In this document: piece by piece, positions 13,801-22,961 of the stretch | How the letters are laid out: each line of letters starts with the position of its first letter | Numbering within the stretch: the stretch's first letter is position 1 | Assembly: GCA_965240325.2 (NCBI GenBank) | Contig: OZ251233.1 | Coordinates: 2,232,001 to 2,296,000 of the forward strand | Origin: Rebecca billardiae RCC1528 | Taxonomy: Eukaryota; Haptophyta | DNA: 64,000 nt | Direction of reading: 5' to 3' | Notes under the pieces: generated by a model | The model's input: only the letters and a program-made list of their open reading frames with translations | Told to the model about the DNA's origin: nothing | Database searches by the model: none | Translations under genes and position numbers: made by a program

Positions 13801-14347
13801 GGCTCGGCACGCGCGCCACCAAGTCCGCGAGGTCGCGCAGGCTCGAGATGCACACGACGACCACCGACTGCTCGCGCGCGCTCTGCAGCACGCGCACGAG
13901 CGAGGCGTGCGCGTCGGTCTCGAGCCGAGCGTCGCGCACCTCGCCGAAGCCCTCGAGCGCGTACTCGTGCGCGACGGGCTCGTAGCGCCGCGTGCCCTCC
14001 GAGCCGATCGCCACCGGCACGGCGCGCACCTCGATCGAATCGAGCAGGCAGCGCGCCAGCCGCGCGCGGTTCCGGGCCTGCTGGCCGCCGTTCGCGACGA
14101 CGAGGCGCAGGCAGATGTCGCCGCGCTTGTGCAGCGTGCCCGCGATCAGGATCGCCTGCAGTGCCGCGCCAGGCGCGCAGGGCCGCGGGCACGCAGGCAG
14201 GGGTCAACGCTCGAATGCGGCGCGGGAGCGGCGCACTGTGCCTGCCGGTGCGACATCGGCCCGCACCTTCACGTCATCGGGGTCTGGTCCCGGATCAGTG
14301 ATCAGCACGATGTCTCGCCTGCGCGGCTCGGAGCGTTGAGCCGCCAT
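10862..14347 (-). CDS. Nucleoside hydrolase / six-helix membrane / TIR-like fusion protein
   Basis: Exon 1 is complement(14267-14347) and exon 2 complement(10862-14155), with a GT-AG intron of 111 nt, giving 1124 residues. Exon 1 supplies VLITDPGPDPDDVK, the Asp-rich calcium-binding signature of inosine/uridine-preferring nucleoside hydrolases (DxGxDxDD). Exon 2 continues with an IUNH-like core including VNNEFDREAAAACYDFCF. Residues about 470-690 contain six hydrophobic helices. Residues about 823-925 resemble the TIR-like domain common in haptophyte and dinoflagellate proteins: YYVLHCAADG, WPRVWLDALCADP, RRMLILLSPALLECLPCVG. The tail is disordered. Nucleoside hydrolases release ribose from nucleosides, and TIR domains can cleave NAD. 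Either activity here is inferred, not shown. The long uninterrupted frame could in principle be two genes fused by a missed intron, but no stop or obvious splice site separates the parts. Confidence 0.78.
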
Positions 14348-14436
14348 GACGGGGGATTGTCCGCCGCCAGCCTCGCCGCCAGCCTCGCGTGCCGAGCCTC
14401 GTCCTGACCGCGCCTTCTCTGGAGGATTCTCGGGCC

Positions 14437-14832
14437 AAGGGAGTCAAGGGTGCCCGCGCCCCAGTGGCGCGCTCGGCGGATGTTGGGATACACCTTTTTG
14501 CCCGGCGCCCTGCGGCGGCGGCGGCGATGGCGTGCTCCGCTGGCGGGGCGAGCGCACGGGGCACGGCGCTGCGGGCGCGGATGTGCCCGCGAAGCCGGCG
14601 CGTGCGGACGGGCTGTTGCGGGAGAGCATCTGGCGCCCTCCTGCGCCGCGCGACTTGCGCCACGCCTCTTTCGCCTCGGCTCAGAGCAGCGCGCACGCAC
14701 GCGCCGCCTCAAGGCCAGCCTTGCCGCGCCGCAGCCGACCGCGCGCGCGCCGTGCGCGGCGTGGTCGGGAAGGAACGGGCGCTGCTGCCGGGCGAGATGG
14801 CGACGTCATAGGCGCACGCCATGCCGCCCCGC
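14437..14832 (+). repeat. Left arm of a 396-bp inverted repeat
   Basis: Matches the reverse complement of 15148-15543 over its whole length without indels; only about four substitutions were seen by eye (for example around 14630 and at the catag/catgg step near 14810). It starts 90 bp upstream of the start codon of the nucleoside hydrolase-TIR gene. Confidence 0.93.
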
Positions 14833-15147
14833 CACGCCTTGACGAGAGTGTCGTCGGTCCGTTTGCACGCCTTTTCGACTTGTCACAAATGGTGTGCACT
14901 GCCTCGCGGTCGTGACCGTTGTCGGGACGATCATTGAGACACAGAACAGTGCCAGACGGGCACGCGGGCTACTCTTACATGAATGTTCATCACCGCGTGG
15001 TCATGTAGAAGTGCTGGGTGCGACGCTTTCCTCGCGCTGATGCTCTTTCATCATCTTCTTCGAGCTCAGGTCTGGCTTCAGGCACGGCAAGAAATCAGCA
15101 CTCGTCAACAGCTGTGCGGATCCGTTCTCGTGCTCTTTCGCGGCGCC
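14833..15147. other. Spacer of the inverted repeat
   Basis: 315 bp of unique sequence between the arms with no coding signal; a transcript across it would form a long hairpin with this as the loop. Confidence 0.6.
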
Positions 15148-15543
15148 GCGGGGCGGCATGGCGTGCGCCCATGACGTCGCCATCTCGCCCGGCAGCAGCG
15201 CCCGTTCCTTCCCGACCACGCCGCGCACGGCGCGCGCGCGGTCGGCTGCGGCGCGGCAAGGCTGGCCTTGAGGCGGCGCGTGCGTGCGCGCTGCTCTGAG
15301 CCGAGGCGAAAGAGGCGTGGCGCAAGTCGCGCGTCGCAGGAGGGCGCCCGATACTCTCCCGCAACAGCCCGTCCGCACGCGCCGGCTTCGCGGGCACATC
15401 CGCGCCCGCAGCGCCGTGCCCCGTGCGCTCGCCCCGCCAGCGGAGCACGCCATCGCCGCCGCCGCCGCAGGGCGCCGGGCAAAAAGGTGTATCCCAACAT
15501 CCGCCGAGCGCGCCACTGGGGCGCGGGCACCCTTGACTCCCTT
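15148..15543 (-). repeat. Right arm of a 396-bp inverted repeat
   Basis: Inverted copy of 14437-14832, same length. ORFs in the arms (Arg/Ala-rich) appear in several frames of both copies and show no domain, so they are not annotated. Confidence 0.93.
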
Positions 15544-15777
15544 GCTCGGGCGCCAGTGTGGGTCGCAGCCGCTGAGACTACAGATTTGTACAGTTGCGTT
15601 TACCGCTGATGAGGCCTGATATGACTTGGCGGAAATGAATTGATGATGCGACTTATTGCGACCGATTTGGCGATGTTTCCCCAAACCCGCCCCTAGTTCC
15701 CGCCAAGGACGCCTATCTATCACTCCCGAGGAAGCCAGGAATGCAAGCCTTTGTAAAGCCGACTTCTATTTTGGAGC

Positions 15778-15904
15778 AATCTCGCCTGCCTGAGCTGTGT
15801 GCGTCTCTTATTCTTAGTTAACTGTACGATGGTGCCCACCCAAACCCCCCAAAAGTTACAGTTTACTAAGAATAAGAGACGCACACAGCTCAGGCAGGCG
15901 AGAT
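15778..15904. mobile_element. 127-bp foldback (MITE-like) element
   Basis: Two 49-bp arms (15778-15826 and 15856-15904) are reverse complements with one mismatch and enclose a loop of about 29 bp. The arm contains CTGTGTGCGTCTCTTATTCT. Single arms of the same sequence occur at 16477-16523 and, inverted, at 58616-58666, so this is a repeat family rather than a chance hairpin. No protein is encoded. Confidence 0.8.
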
Positions 15905-16476
15905 TGACGCCCGTAGTACACCATAGACTGGTTACAGAAATCATTTTGAAATGTACCCGCTGGCGGCGGCGGCGGTTCGCTATTAATCAACGGATTGGCG
16001 AACCGCCGCCGCCTTCAGTTGCTGTGCACCGCGGCAACGCGCCGCGAGCCGACCAAGTCGCGCGCCACACGCGCGCGGTCGTCTGGGCAAGCCTGCCTGT
16101 GCCGCCTTCAAGGTGGCGGCGCGCACATGCGTACTGCTCCAAGGCGGGAAGGAGGCGACGCGGAGGACGGCGCTCGCGGGGCAAAGCAAGGCGCACTGCC
16201 GCTTTAGTGGCCGAGCGCCGCGCATCGTCAGCGGACCGACTCCGCCGACGCCGCGCCTCACGCCGTGCGCGGCCTCAGCGCCCTCCGCAGCTGATAGTAC
16301 TCGCACCGCTCCGCTCGATGACATCCGGACCTCATAGTCATCGCGGACGCGCGGCAATCGAACCGAATAGTGCTACTAGCTGGTCATTAGCAGCATCCGG
16401 TTTACACCGCCGCCAATCCGTAATTCATTCTAAGCTGGCACATCTAGTATTGTAATGCCATCAGTTCCGATCCGAT
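15905..16476. other. Intergenic, no supported gene
   Basis: Contains a short GGC/GCC-rich inverted pair (ggcggcggcggcggttcgc near 15963 and its partner near 16000). No coding frame is convincing. Confidence 0.4.
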
Positions 16477-16523
16477 TCTCGCCTGCCTGAGCTGTGTGCG
16501 TCTCTTATTCTCAGTAAACTGTA
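16477..16523 (+). repeat. Solo arm of the foldback family
   Basis: Matches the left arm of 15778-15904 nearly perfectly (one T to C change in TTATTCT[T/C]AGT). No partner arm is found nearby, so this is either a truncated element or one end of a larger one. Confidence 0.8.
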
Positions 16524-16884
16524 GCTCCAACCCCAGGGCACATTCTGCTTTCGCGGCGCCGTTGGCTGGCCGCCCGCCGGTCGAGCAGGCACGCGACTCG
16601 GCGGGCGATCCGACCGGCGCCTGGCCAGCGGCGCGGCGCGGGCCAACTGCTTGCGCTCTTCTGACCGCGCTGCCGGGCGGTGTGGGCACGTGGACTGAGG
16701 ATTGGTTGCACCAAGAAGGCGTCTCCGCGCTCGCTCGCTCGCACGCGCTGGTCGTGGCCGCCAGCCGTTCGTGAGGCGGAGCAGGCACGGTTCCGATCCC
16801 GGCCAACCCGGGCGGCGGGGCCGCCGCCTGCCGCGGCCAAACTCCACAACTACGCGAAACAAAATACTGTGCCCTGGCGGGCGG

Positions 16885-16950
16885 GGGGGTCGGCGGGCCG
16901 TGCCAGTGCTGTCGCAATGTTTCCTCTGCGAGTTCGCGTCTTTCCACATT
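16885..16950 (-). repeat. Dispersed repeat shared with 9189-9251
   Basis: On the minus strand it reads aagacgcgaac ... attgcgacagcactggcacg ... gcccgccga, nearly the same as plus-strand 9189-9251. In both places it follows a fragment of the same gene family (8883-9020 and 17557-16990), so the two regions probably derive from one duplicated ancestor. Confidence 0.6.
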
Positions 16951-16989
16951 CGCTCGTGGCCGTGGGTGACGGACAGTCGGACCAGTGAC

Positions 16990-17557
16990 ACCTGAAGTTC
17001 TCTCAGGCGAGTGTACACGTCCGTGCGCATCGGCGAGGCCCACACCCACGAGGGAATGTGCAGCACGCGGGGCGGGGCGGGTAGCCCGTTGTTCCGCGCG
17101 AGCGCGGGTACGCGCTGTATGAGCCGCATCTCGACCGCGATGGTGTAATCGAGCGCCTCAGTCGCCGCCGACAAAGCCGCCAGAGTAGATCGTGTGCATG
17201 TCCTCCTTCCGCCAGCCGAGAGCGGTCGTCGCGAGGATGCTTGCCGATGTCCGCTCCGGGCATGATGGGCTCGGCGCAGGTCGCGCTGACGTCGTACAAG
17301 GCCGCCACGCTGAGTACGAGCGCGTTGACGTTCGCGCGGTCGTCGCTCTTCGCCTCGTGCGACAGGTCTGGTGCCCGCGTGCTCGGCGGCACGAGGAGCT
17401 GTTGGTTGTGCGCGCGCGTTCACAGCGACAGCGTGTGCCACTCGCGATCGAGAGGGGGCACGAGCTGCTCGAGCAGGCACACGAATCGCAGCGCATCCGT
17501 CACCGGCGTGACGCCGTCCGCCTCGTCCCGCAGCGCCTGCGCCATGGACGAGGATGG
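16990..17557 (-). pseudogene. Decayed gene of unknown family
   Basis: On the minus strand, from about 17548, a frame reads MAQALRDEADGVTPVTDALR ... LLEQLVPPLDREWHTLSL, then an in-frame TGA near 17420. The same frame then continues with NQQLLVPPSTRAP and NALVLSVAALYDVSAT ... AEPIMPGADIG. After about 17230 the protein-like text moves to other frames (TALGWRKEDMHTIYSGGF, then LDYTIAVEMRLIQRVPALAR and PPRVLHIPSWVWASPMRTD). One stop and at least two frame changes without GT-AG introns indicate decay. The family was not recognised. A relic of the same family lies at 8883-9020. Confidence 0.5.
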
Positions 17558-19163
17558 TGCGTCGATGTTGCATGCTCGACGTTTCATCTTTCTGCGGATG
17601 GCATCACGGGCTTGTCTGTGTCGCGCTGCGGCGAGGGTCGCCGACTCGCAAAGACGCGGTTGCTGCCACGGCGACAGACCCGGGAGGTGCGTCCGCTGCG
17701 CGTCGTACGCCGGTTGGCGCTGCGTTTGCGTTCGCATTGGTCACCGTGCGACGCCATGCAGGCCGGACGTGAGCTTTCGGCTGAGGGAGGCCACCGCGCT
17801 GGCGAAGTGGCGAGCGACAGTCCGGTGCGCGCCGATTTCGGCGATCGAGTTCAGAAGGCCCGAGGGCCGAGGCCGCGCCAAATCTTGCGTCGCGTGCGAT
17901 GGCGCTTCCCGCCCGCGAGACACCTCGTGACGAGGGCCTTTCCGCACCGAACCCGACGTGCGGCGGTGGATCGCGCGAGGTGGCTGACGTGCGCAGCGCT
18001 TGATGCTATGGCCAGTGCGAGCGCTCGACGTGCAAGTCGGGCGAGGACCGCCCCAGGTCGCACGATCGTGTCGACGCGCCGAGCGTACCTTCAAACGCGT
18101 CGACTTTGGCCCCCGTTCGACCTGCACGCGAGACGACGAGGGCAGCAATCTGAAATCGCAAATCGGGCGAAAACACCCTCGGGAGTCCGCGCGCGATGTC
18201 CGCGCCGGCGTTGGATCTGGCGCGCGCCGCCCGCGGGCTCCGCGCCATCCGGTCACTCTTTTTCGGCCGAGCGTCCCCAGTGGTCTACTGTACTGTCCTC
18301 GTGGCCACCATCCGCAATGGAGTGTGACCCGCCCGCCGCTGACCAGGCGATGGGCGTGCCGGCGGGGGAGGGTTCGACGATGGCGCGCGCAGTGGTGGAC
18401 GAGACGGCGAGACTCGTCGACCGCGTGCGCGCCCGCGTCGACCCGGTCTGCAGCTTCACCGTGGATGTGTGGGTCACCGGCGACGGTGGCTGGCGCGCCA
18501 AGGTGTTCGTGTCGGGCAACTCCCCTGGGGTCGTGGACGGTGCGCTGACCCCACAGGGCGGGGCTGGGCATCTGAACAGGAGCCGTGGCCCCACCCCCAG
18601 CGCACCGGCCCGCGGGCCGGTCCCACCTCGCAAGGGGGGGGCAACCACTTCAGCCGCCGTGCTGTCGGTCGTCCCCGCAAAGTATGCGCGCGCTGAGCGC
18701 AATCCGAGGCGCGCATCCCAGGAAGGCGTGAGCCAGGTCACAGTACGGTCGTAGCCGCGCGTCATGGTGCCCATCGGCTTCACGCGCATGCGTGCCTCTC
18801 CGCTATCTCGGCAGGCAAGGCGCCCATGGCCATGTCTCTGGCTGAATGCGGCGGCGGCGCAAGCTCGCGCTCGCGTGGGCCTCAAGCTGACCTTCGAGGT
18901 GCGAGGGCGCAAAGCGCCGCGCCACGCGCAAGCTACAGTAGTTCACGGCCTCGTTACCGCCCCGCTGCGTCCCATCGGAAGCTCTACTGGACATCGCGCG
19001 GCCTCGCCCTGGCGGCGGTAGGCGCGAGCGAGGTGGCGGCGGCGGCGGCGTTCTGCTGAGTCCGGGACCGGGCGCCGCCCCAGCGTGCGCCAACCGGAAA
19101 CGCGGCTGAGCCGCGTTTTGGATTGGGCTGGCAAATCCCAGGAGGTCTGGCCGTGTCTTTGTC
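17558..19163. other. Gene-poor stretch; one weak ORF
   Basis: The only frame with protein-like character is 18317-18754 (plus), listed separately. The rest consists of overlapping Arg-rich frames in all directions. The last 100 bp is the presumed promoter of the sulfotransferase gene at 19164. Confidence 0.4.
18317..18754 (+). CDS. Hypothetical protein, weak
   Basis: 145 residues from ATG 18317. The first 80 residues have normal amino-acid balance (TARLVDRVRARVDPVCSF, TVDVWVTGDGGWRAKVFVSG), unlike the Arg-rich shadow frames around it. The rest is Pro/Gly-rich. No domain recognised; it could be one exon of a larger gene or chance. Confidence 0.2.
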   Translation: MECDPPAADQAMGVPAGEGSTMARAVVDETARLVDRVRARVDPVCSFTVDVWVTGDGGWRAKVFVSGNSPGVVDGALTPQGGAGHLNRSRGPTPSAPARGPVPPRKGGATTSAAVLSVVPAKYARAERNPRRASQEGVSQVTVRS

Positions 19164-20261
19164 ATGGCGTCGTCGCATGGACGATCCTTGGCAACCGCGC
19201 TACTCCTACTACTCGGCAGCGCGTCGGCGGGACGATCGCGGAGCCTTGTCTACGTGCACATTGGGAAGGCCGGTGGCGGGAGCGTGGACCAAGGGCTCAG
19301 GCGGCTGTGCATCAGCGGCCTCCTGGATGAGGTGATCTCCGTACACACGTGCAAAGTTTTGAAGGAAGAAATGCACACGCCCGGGAAGAAGAGTTCCTGC
19401 ACCACCGTGGAGGTCAGCGGCCCGCTCTTCGCGAGCAATCACACCGCCTGCCCCAGCTTCAACAAGACCAAGCGTAGCAGGAGTACGCCCCTCTTCTCCC
19501 GTGCCGACATGCTCGCCCGGAGGGCCCAGCATGCGCCCATCTTGCTGTGGGTCCGAGACCCAGTCGCTCGGCTCGCCTCGTGCTGGGGCAACTTTATGGC
19601 GCTCGCCGATCGACCCAACCTGTCGAAGGACACGATCGCGCACTGGGTGCACCGCGCCGAGAAGTTCGTGAACAAGACTCTCCCCGCCATCCAGCATCGC
19701 ATCCCTGGGCTCGAGCACCTGAGCGAGCTGCACGTGCGCACAGACCTCCAGAGCCTGCTGGAGGTGATCGCCGCCAGCCCCCGCGCACACGAGGCGATGC
19801 AGCAGGTCTTCGATAACGTGCCGCACGCCCGCACCGGCATCGCGCACTACATGGGCGGCACGGAGGGGCTCGAGCGCGTGCGCGCACGGCTGGCATTCGT
19901 CGGTACGACGGAGCATTTTGAGGAGAGCTGGAAAGTGATGATGCCTGCGCTCTCGCGTGTGTTTGGCTGGAGTGAACGGCACGGGCCAAGCTCCGTGCCC
20001 GCTGCGCCGTTGCTTAAGCACGTGCACGTCTCAGCGAGAGGGCACGCGCGCAGTGCGCTGTCTGCGCCCTCCGTCCGCTTTCTGCGCGACCACTTTGCGG
20101 CTGACCTCGAGTGCATCGCTCTGCTCTCAAAGTGGGAGCTGCTTCCGCGCTCGTATGCGGTCGCGGTGGGGGCGGTTACGGACGCGTCTACGACGTACAC
20201 CTACGAGGCGTCGTCCCTGCGAATGAGGCCCGACGACGCGCCCAAGGCCGACGGGCAGTAG
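19164..20261 (+). CDS. Secretory-pathway sulfotransferase-like protein
   Basis: Single exon, 365 residues. Residues 1-23 form a signal peptide or anchor (LATALLLLLGSASA). YVHIGKAGGGSVDQGL at about 30-45 matches the 5'-phosphosulfate loop of PAPS-dependent carbohydrate sulfotransferases, and LLWVRDPVARLASCW near 128-142 matches the 3'-phosphate binding loop (RDPxxRxxS). Such enzymes move sulfate from PAPS onto sugars in the Golgi lumen; the acceptor here is unknown. The C-terminal region has the weakly conserved FVGTTEHFEESW, where sulfotransferases usually read 'G-x-x-E-x-F/L-xx-S'. It may act on the polysaccharides made by the GT47 and GT14 enzymes nearby, but that is inference. Confidence 0.8.
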   Translation: MASSHGRSLATALLLLLGSASAGRSRSLVYVHIGKAGGGSVDQGLRRLCISGLLDEVISVHTCKVLKEEMHTPGKKSSCTTVEVSGPLFASNHTACPSFNKTKRSRSTPLFSRADMLARRAQHAPILLWVRDPVARLASCWGNFMALADRPNLSKDTIAHWVHRAEKFVNKTLPAIQHRIPGLEHLSELHVRTDLQSLLEVIAASPRAHEAMQQVFDNVPHARTGIAHYMGGTEGLERVRARLAFVGTTEHFEESWKVMMPALSRVFGWSERHGPSSVPAAPLLKHVHVSARGHARSALSAPSVRFLRDHFAADLECIALLSKWELLPRSYAVAVGAVTDASTTYTYEASSLRMRPDDAPKADGQ

Positions 20262-20809
20262 CCCGACTCAACGGTGAGACCGTGTCGTGATGGCTGATGC
20301 GGTGCCTTGACTGATGCTGCTGAGCTGCTGCTGTGACTGTGTCCAATCGTGTCTCATCACTATACGGATAGACTCATCAGATAACAGTAGCAGTATCGTG
20401 ATATCATATCAGCAGCAGATGACGAGGCGGCGCGATATCCCGCCGCCGCCGGCCGATCTCCCGCCGAGCATATGTCATCAAGATGATTGTACCGCTTCAG
20501 TGATGGCCGGACTTAGTAGGGGGTTCAACCGAAGTAGCCGGAGTAGCCTCTGCTCAGAGGAGTCAGACGAGGCCGCCACTGAGAGGCCGAGACCTAGGTA
20601 CGGGCTGCCAGTGTGCGGCCGTTGCCGCTAACACGGTCTGCTGCCCGGCAGTCGAGTGCCTCCCGCCATCGATGTATATAAGATGATGGATTCACACGCG
20701 CCGGCAGCCGCAAGGGCCACGCGGCCACGCAGGCGACGCGGCACGGTCGGAGCGACGCGGACCGTTCAACACACCGTCGGGCACACAGCCATTGGTCGGT
20801 CGTGATGCG
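20262..20809. other. Intergenic between convergent genes
   Basis: Lies between the 3' ends of the sulfotransferase (plus) and the MFS transporter (minus), so it should hold both transcription ends. No coding signal. Confidence 0.5.
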
Positions 20810-22759
20810 TCATCGTCGTCGTCGGAGCTGCAGCCAGCTGCCGCTGCGCCGGTCGTCGCCCGGCGCTGTCGCGGAGCGCCCCGTGGGCGACGGCCCTGCC
20901 GGCGGCGACCAGTCCGCGCAGCTGCTCGGCGGCGACGCGCCGCCATCCACGCCGCCGTCTGGCCTCCCCGCAGCTCGGGCGGGCGGCGGCGGCGCCGCGG
21001 CGGACGATGCCGCGAGCGGAGGGGGCGTCGCGGCCGGCTCCGAGCGCTGCGGGGCGCGAGGCCGAGGCGGCGCGGGCGGCGGCGGCGCAGCGGGCGGAGA
21101 TGCGCGCGCCGCGCTCCCCGCGCCGCGCGGCGCGGCGGCGGCCGACGCGGCGGCGGCGGCCTTCGCCGCGGCGGCGCGCCTGCTGCGGCAGCGGATGCTG
21201 TCCAGCCCAGTCCACGCGGTCAGCCCCGCCATCGCGGCCGCGCTCAGCCCGATCGCCGCCTCGCACGAGGCTACGTCTGCGAGCACGCCGAGGCCGACGG
21301 GGCAGACGAGCCCGAGCACGTCGGCGGCGGTGCGGTGCACCGAGAGCGCGCGGCCGCGGATCGACTGCGGCGTCACCTGCGCGGTGAGCGCGCCCACCGC
21401 GGGCGTCGCCAGCCCCGCCGCCACGTTGGACAGCGTGAGCACGCCCAAAAACGCGCTGTACGAGTCGACGCACGCGAGCGCGCCAAACGAGAGATGGGAG
21501 CCGAGCATCCCGCCTGCGCTGAGCCAGCGCTTGTTGCCCAGCCGGTCGGCGAGCCAGGAGCCGACGGGCATGCTCACCATGTACACCGCGGACACCGCCG
21601 CGAACACCGCGCCCAGGCTCGCCGGCCCCACGCCCCACGCCGCCAGGTGGAACGGGATCACGGCCATGAAGCACGACTGGCTGATCGCTGTGCACGCCGA
21701 GATGGCGATGATCAGCCGCTGGTCGGCGGAGGCGAGGATCTTGCGCCACGTGGACGCGCGCCACCACGCGAGGAGCGTCTCGACGCGCCCGTTCGCCCCG
21801 GCCGCGGGCGCCGCGGCGAGCGCCGTGGCGCTCGCGGCCGCCGCGTCCGTCGCCGCCGCCACGCGCGCCGCGGGCGAGCCGGCCGCCGCCGCCGAGCGCG
21901 CCGCCGGCTGCGGCTGCGCGTGCGGCGCGGGCTCCTTGTGCGTCGCGTGCGGCTTGACGGTGAGCGTCTCGGGCAGCGCCATGTACCCGAGCGTGCACAT
22001 CAGCGTGCCCGCGCCCGCCAGGTAGAACGAGTTGAGCGCGCCGTACTGCTCCGCCACCACGCCGCCGACCGCGGGGCCGAGCGCCCACGCGCTGCTCACG
22101 ACCGCCTGCTGGATGCCCATCAGCTTGGCGCGGTGCTCGGGCGCGCGGTCGGAGAGGTCGGCGATCATCGCGCCGGAGCCGACCATCGAACAGCCCGAGC
22201 CGAAGCCCACGAGCGCGCGGAACGGCAGCAGCGCGAGCAGCCCGTACGGCATCGCCAGCCCCGTGCCCACCACGCCGAGTGCCGACAGCATCGTGCCGAC
22301 GATCATCAGCGGCCGGCGGCCGACCGTGTCGGCGAGCCGGCCGAGGGGGATGTTGACGAGGAGGCGGGCGGCGGAGGGCAGAGCGAGCACGATGCCCAGC
22401 CCCGACGCGCCCAGCTCGCCCGTCTCCTGCGCAAAGTAGGGCAGCACGGGCACCACCTGCGACATGCCCAGGTTGAGCATCAGCTGCGCGCCCGTCAGGA
22501 TGGCGACGGGCACCCACGGCGGCTTGGCGGCGGCGCCGCCCGACGGGCTGGCGGACTCGCCACTGCCCGCGTGCGCGCCCGCGCTGTCGGGCTGAGCCTC
22601 GCCCGGCGCCGGGCGCGCGCCCGGGCGCGCGTCGGCGTGCGCATGCTCGCGGCCGCTGCTCGCGTCCGGCCGCGGCGTGCCGAGCGAGAAGGCGGCGAGC
22701 GGCGGCGCGCGGCACAGCCGCGGTGGGCCGCGGCCCGCACGCAGCACGCTGCGCAGCAT
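20810..22759 (-). CDS. Major facilitator superfamily transporter
   Basis: 649 residues from ATG 22759. Twelve hydrophobic segments in two halves, with MFS landmarks: the loop 2-3 motif GRLADTVGRRPLMIVG, the corresponding second-half motif GSWLADRLGNKRWL, and a long Ala-rich cytoplasmic linker between helices 6 and 7. Residues before the first helix include PWVPVAILTGAQLMLNLGMS, where the bundle starts. The C-terminal 110 residues are Ala/Pro-rich and unstructured. The frame extends to 22960, but that would leave 1 bp to the divergent GT47 gene, so the Met at 22759 is preferred. The substrate cannot be told; the closest feel is the drug/tetracycline-type DHA1 group. Confidence 0.88.
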   Translation of the reverse strand: MLRSVLRAGRGPPRLCRAPPLAAFSLGTPRPDASSGREHAHADARPGARPAPGEAQPDSAGAHAGSGESASPSGGAAAKPPWVPVAILTGAQLMLNLGMSQVVPVLPYFAQETGELGASGLGIVLALPSAARLLVNIPLGRLADTVGRRPLMIVGTMLSALGVVGTGLAMPYGLLALLPFRALVGFGSGCSMVGSGAMIADLSDRAPEHRAKLMGIQQAVVSSAWALGPAVGGVVAEQYGALNSFYLAGAGTLMCTLGYMALPETLTVKPHATHKEPAPHAQPQPAARSAAAAGSPAARVAAATDAAAASATALAAAPAAGANGRVETLLAWWRASTWRKILASADQRLIIAISACTAISQSCFMAVIPFHLAAWGVGPASLGAVFAAVSAVYMVSMPVGSWLADRLGNKRWLSAGGMLGSHLSFGALACVDSYSAFLGVLTLSNVAAGLATPAVGALTAQVTPQSIRGRALSVHRTAADVLGLVCPVGLGVLADVASCEAAIGLSAAAMAGLTAWTGLDSIRCRSRRAAAAKAAAAASAAAAPRGAGSAARASPPAAPPPPAPPRPRAPQRSEPAATPPPLAASSAAAPPPPARAAGRPDGGVDGGASPPSSCADWSPPAGPSPTGRSATAPGDDRRSGSWLQLRRRR

Positions 22760-22961
22760 CGCCGGCCCCGGCGCGCGCGCCCGCGCGCCAGAGCACCGCA
22801 GCAGCGTCGCCGCCGTCGCTGCGGACCCCCGCGAGGATCGCGCTGCTGCCAATTGAGCTCCTCGACGCTGCCGCCGCCGGTCGGGCGCGCGGCCGATCGC
22901 AAGATCCTTCTGGAGCGTCAAATGAATGCGCTCAAGGGGCAGGTACAAGTAAAAGCCCACG
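22760..22961. promoter_or_regulatory. Divergent promoter between MFS and GT47 genes
   Basis: 202 bp separate the chosen start codons. No TATA box is evident. Confidence 0.35.

Noticed and set aside
14437-15543. Two copies of a small protein gene in the inverted-repeat arms
   Set aside because: Frames in the arms are Arg/Ala-rich in every direction, no frame is preferred by conservation since the arms are nearly identical, and no domain is seen.
15778-15904. Resemblance of the foldback arm (GTCTCTTATTCT) to the Tn5 mosaic end or a sequencing adapter
   Set aside because: The match stops after about 10 bases, and the arm is genomic at three sites with diverged copies, so it is not an adapter artefact.
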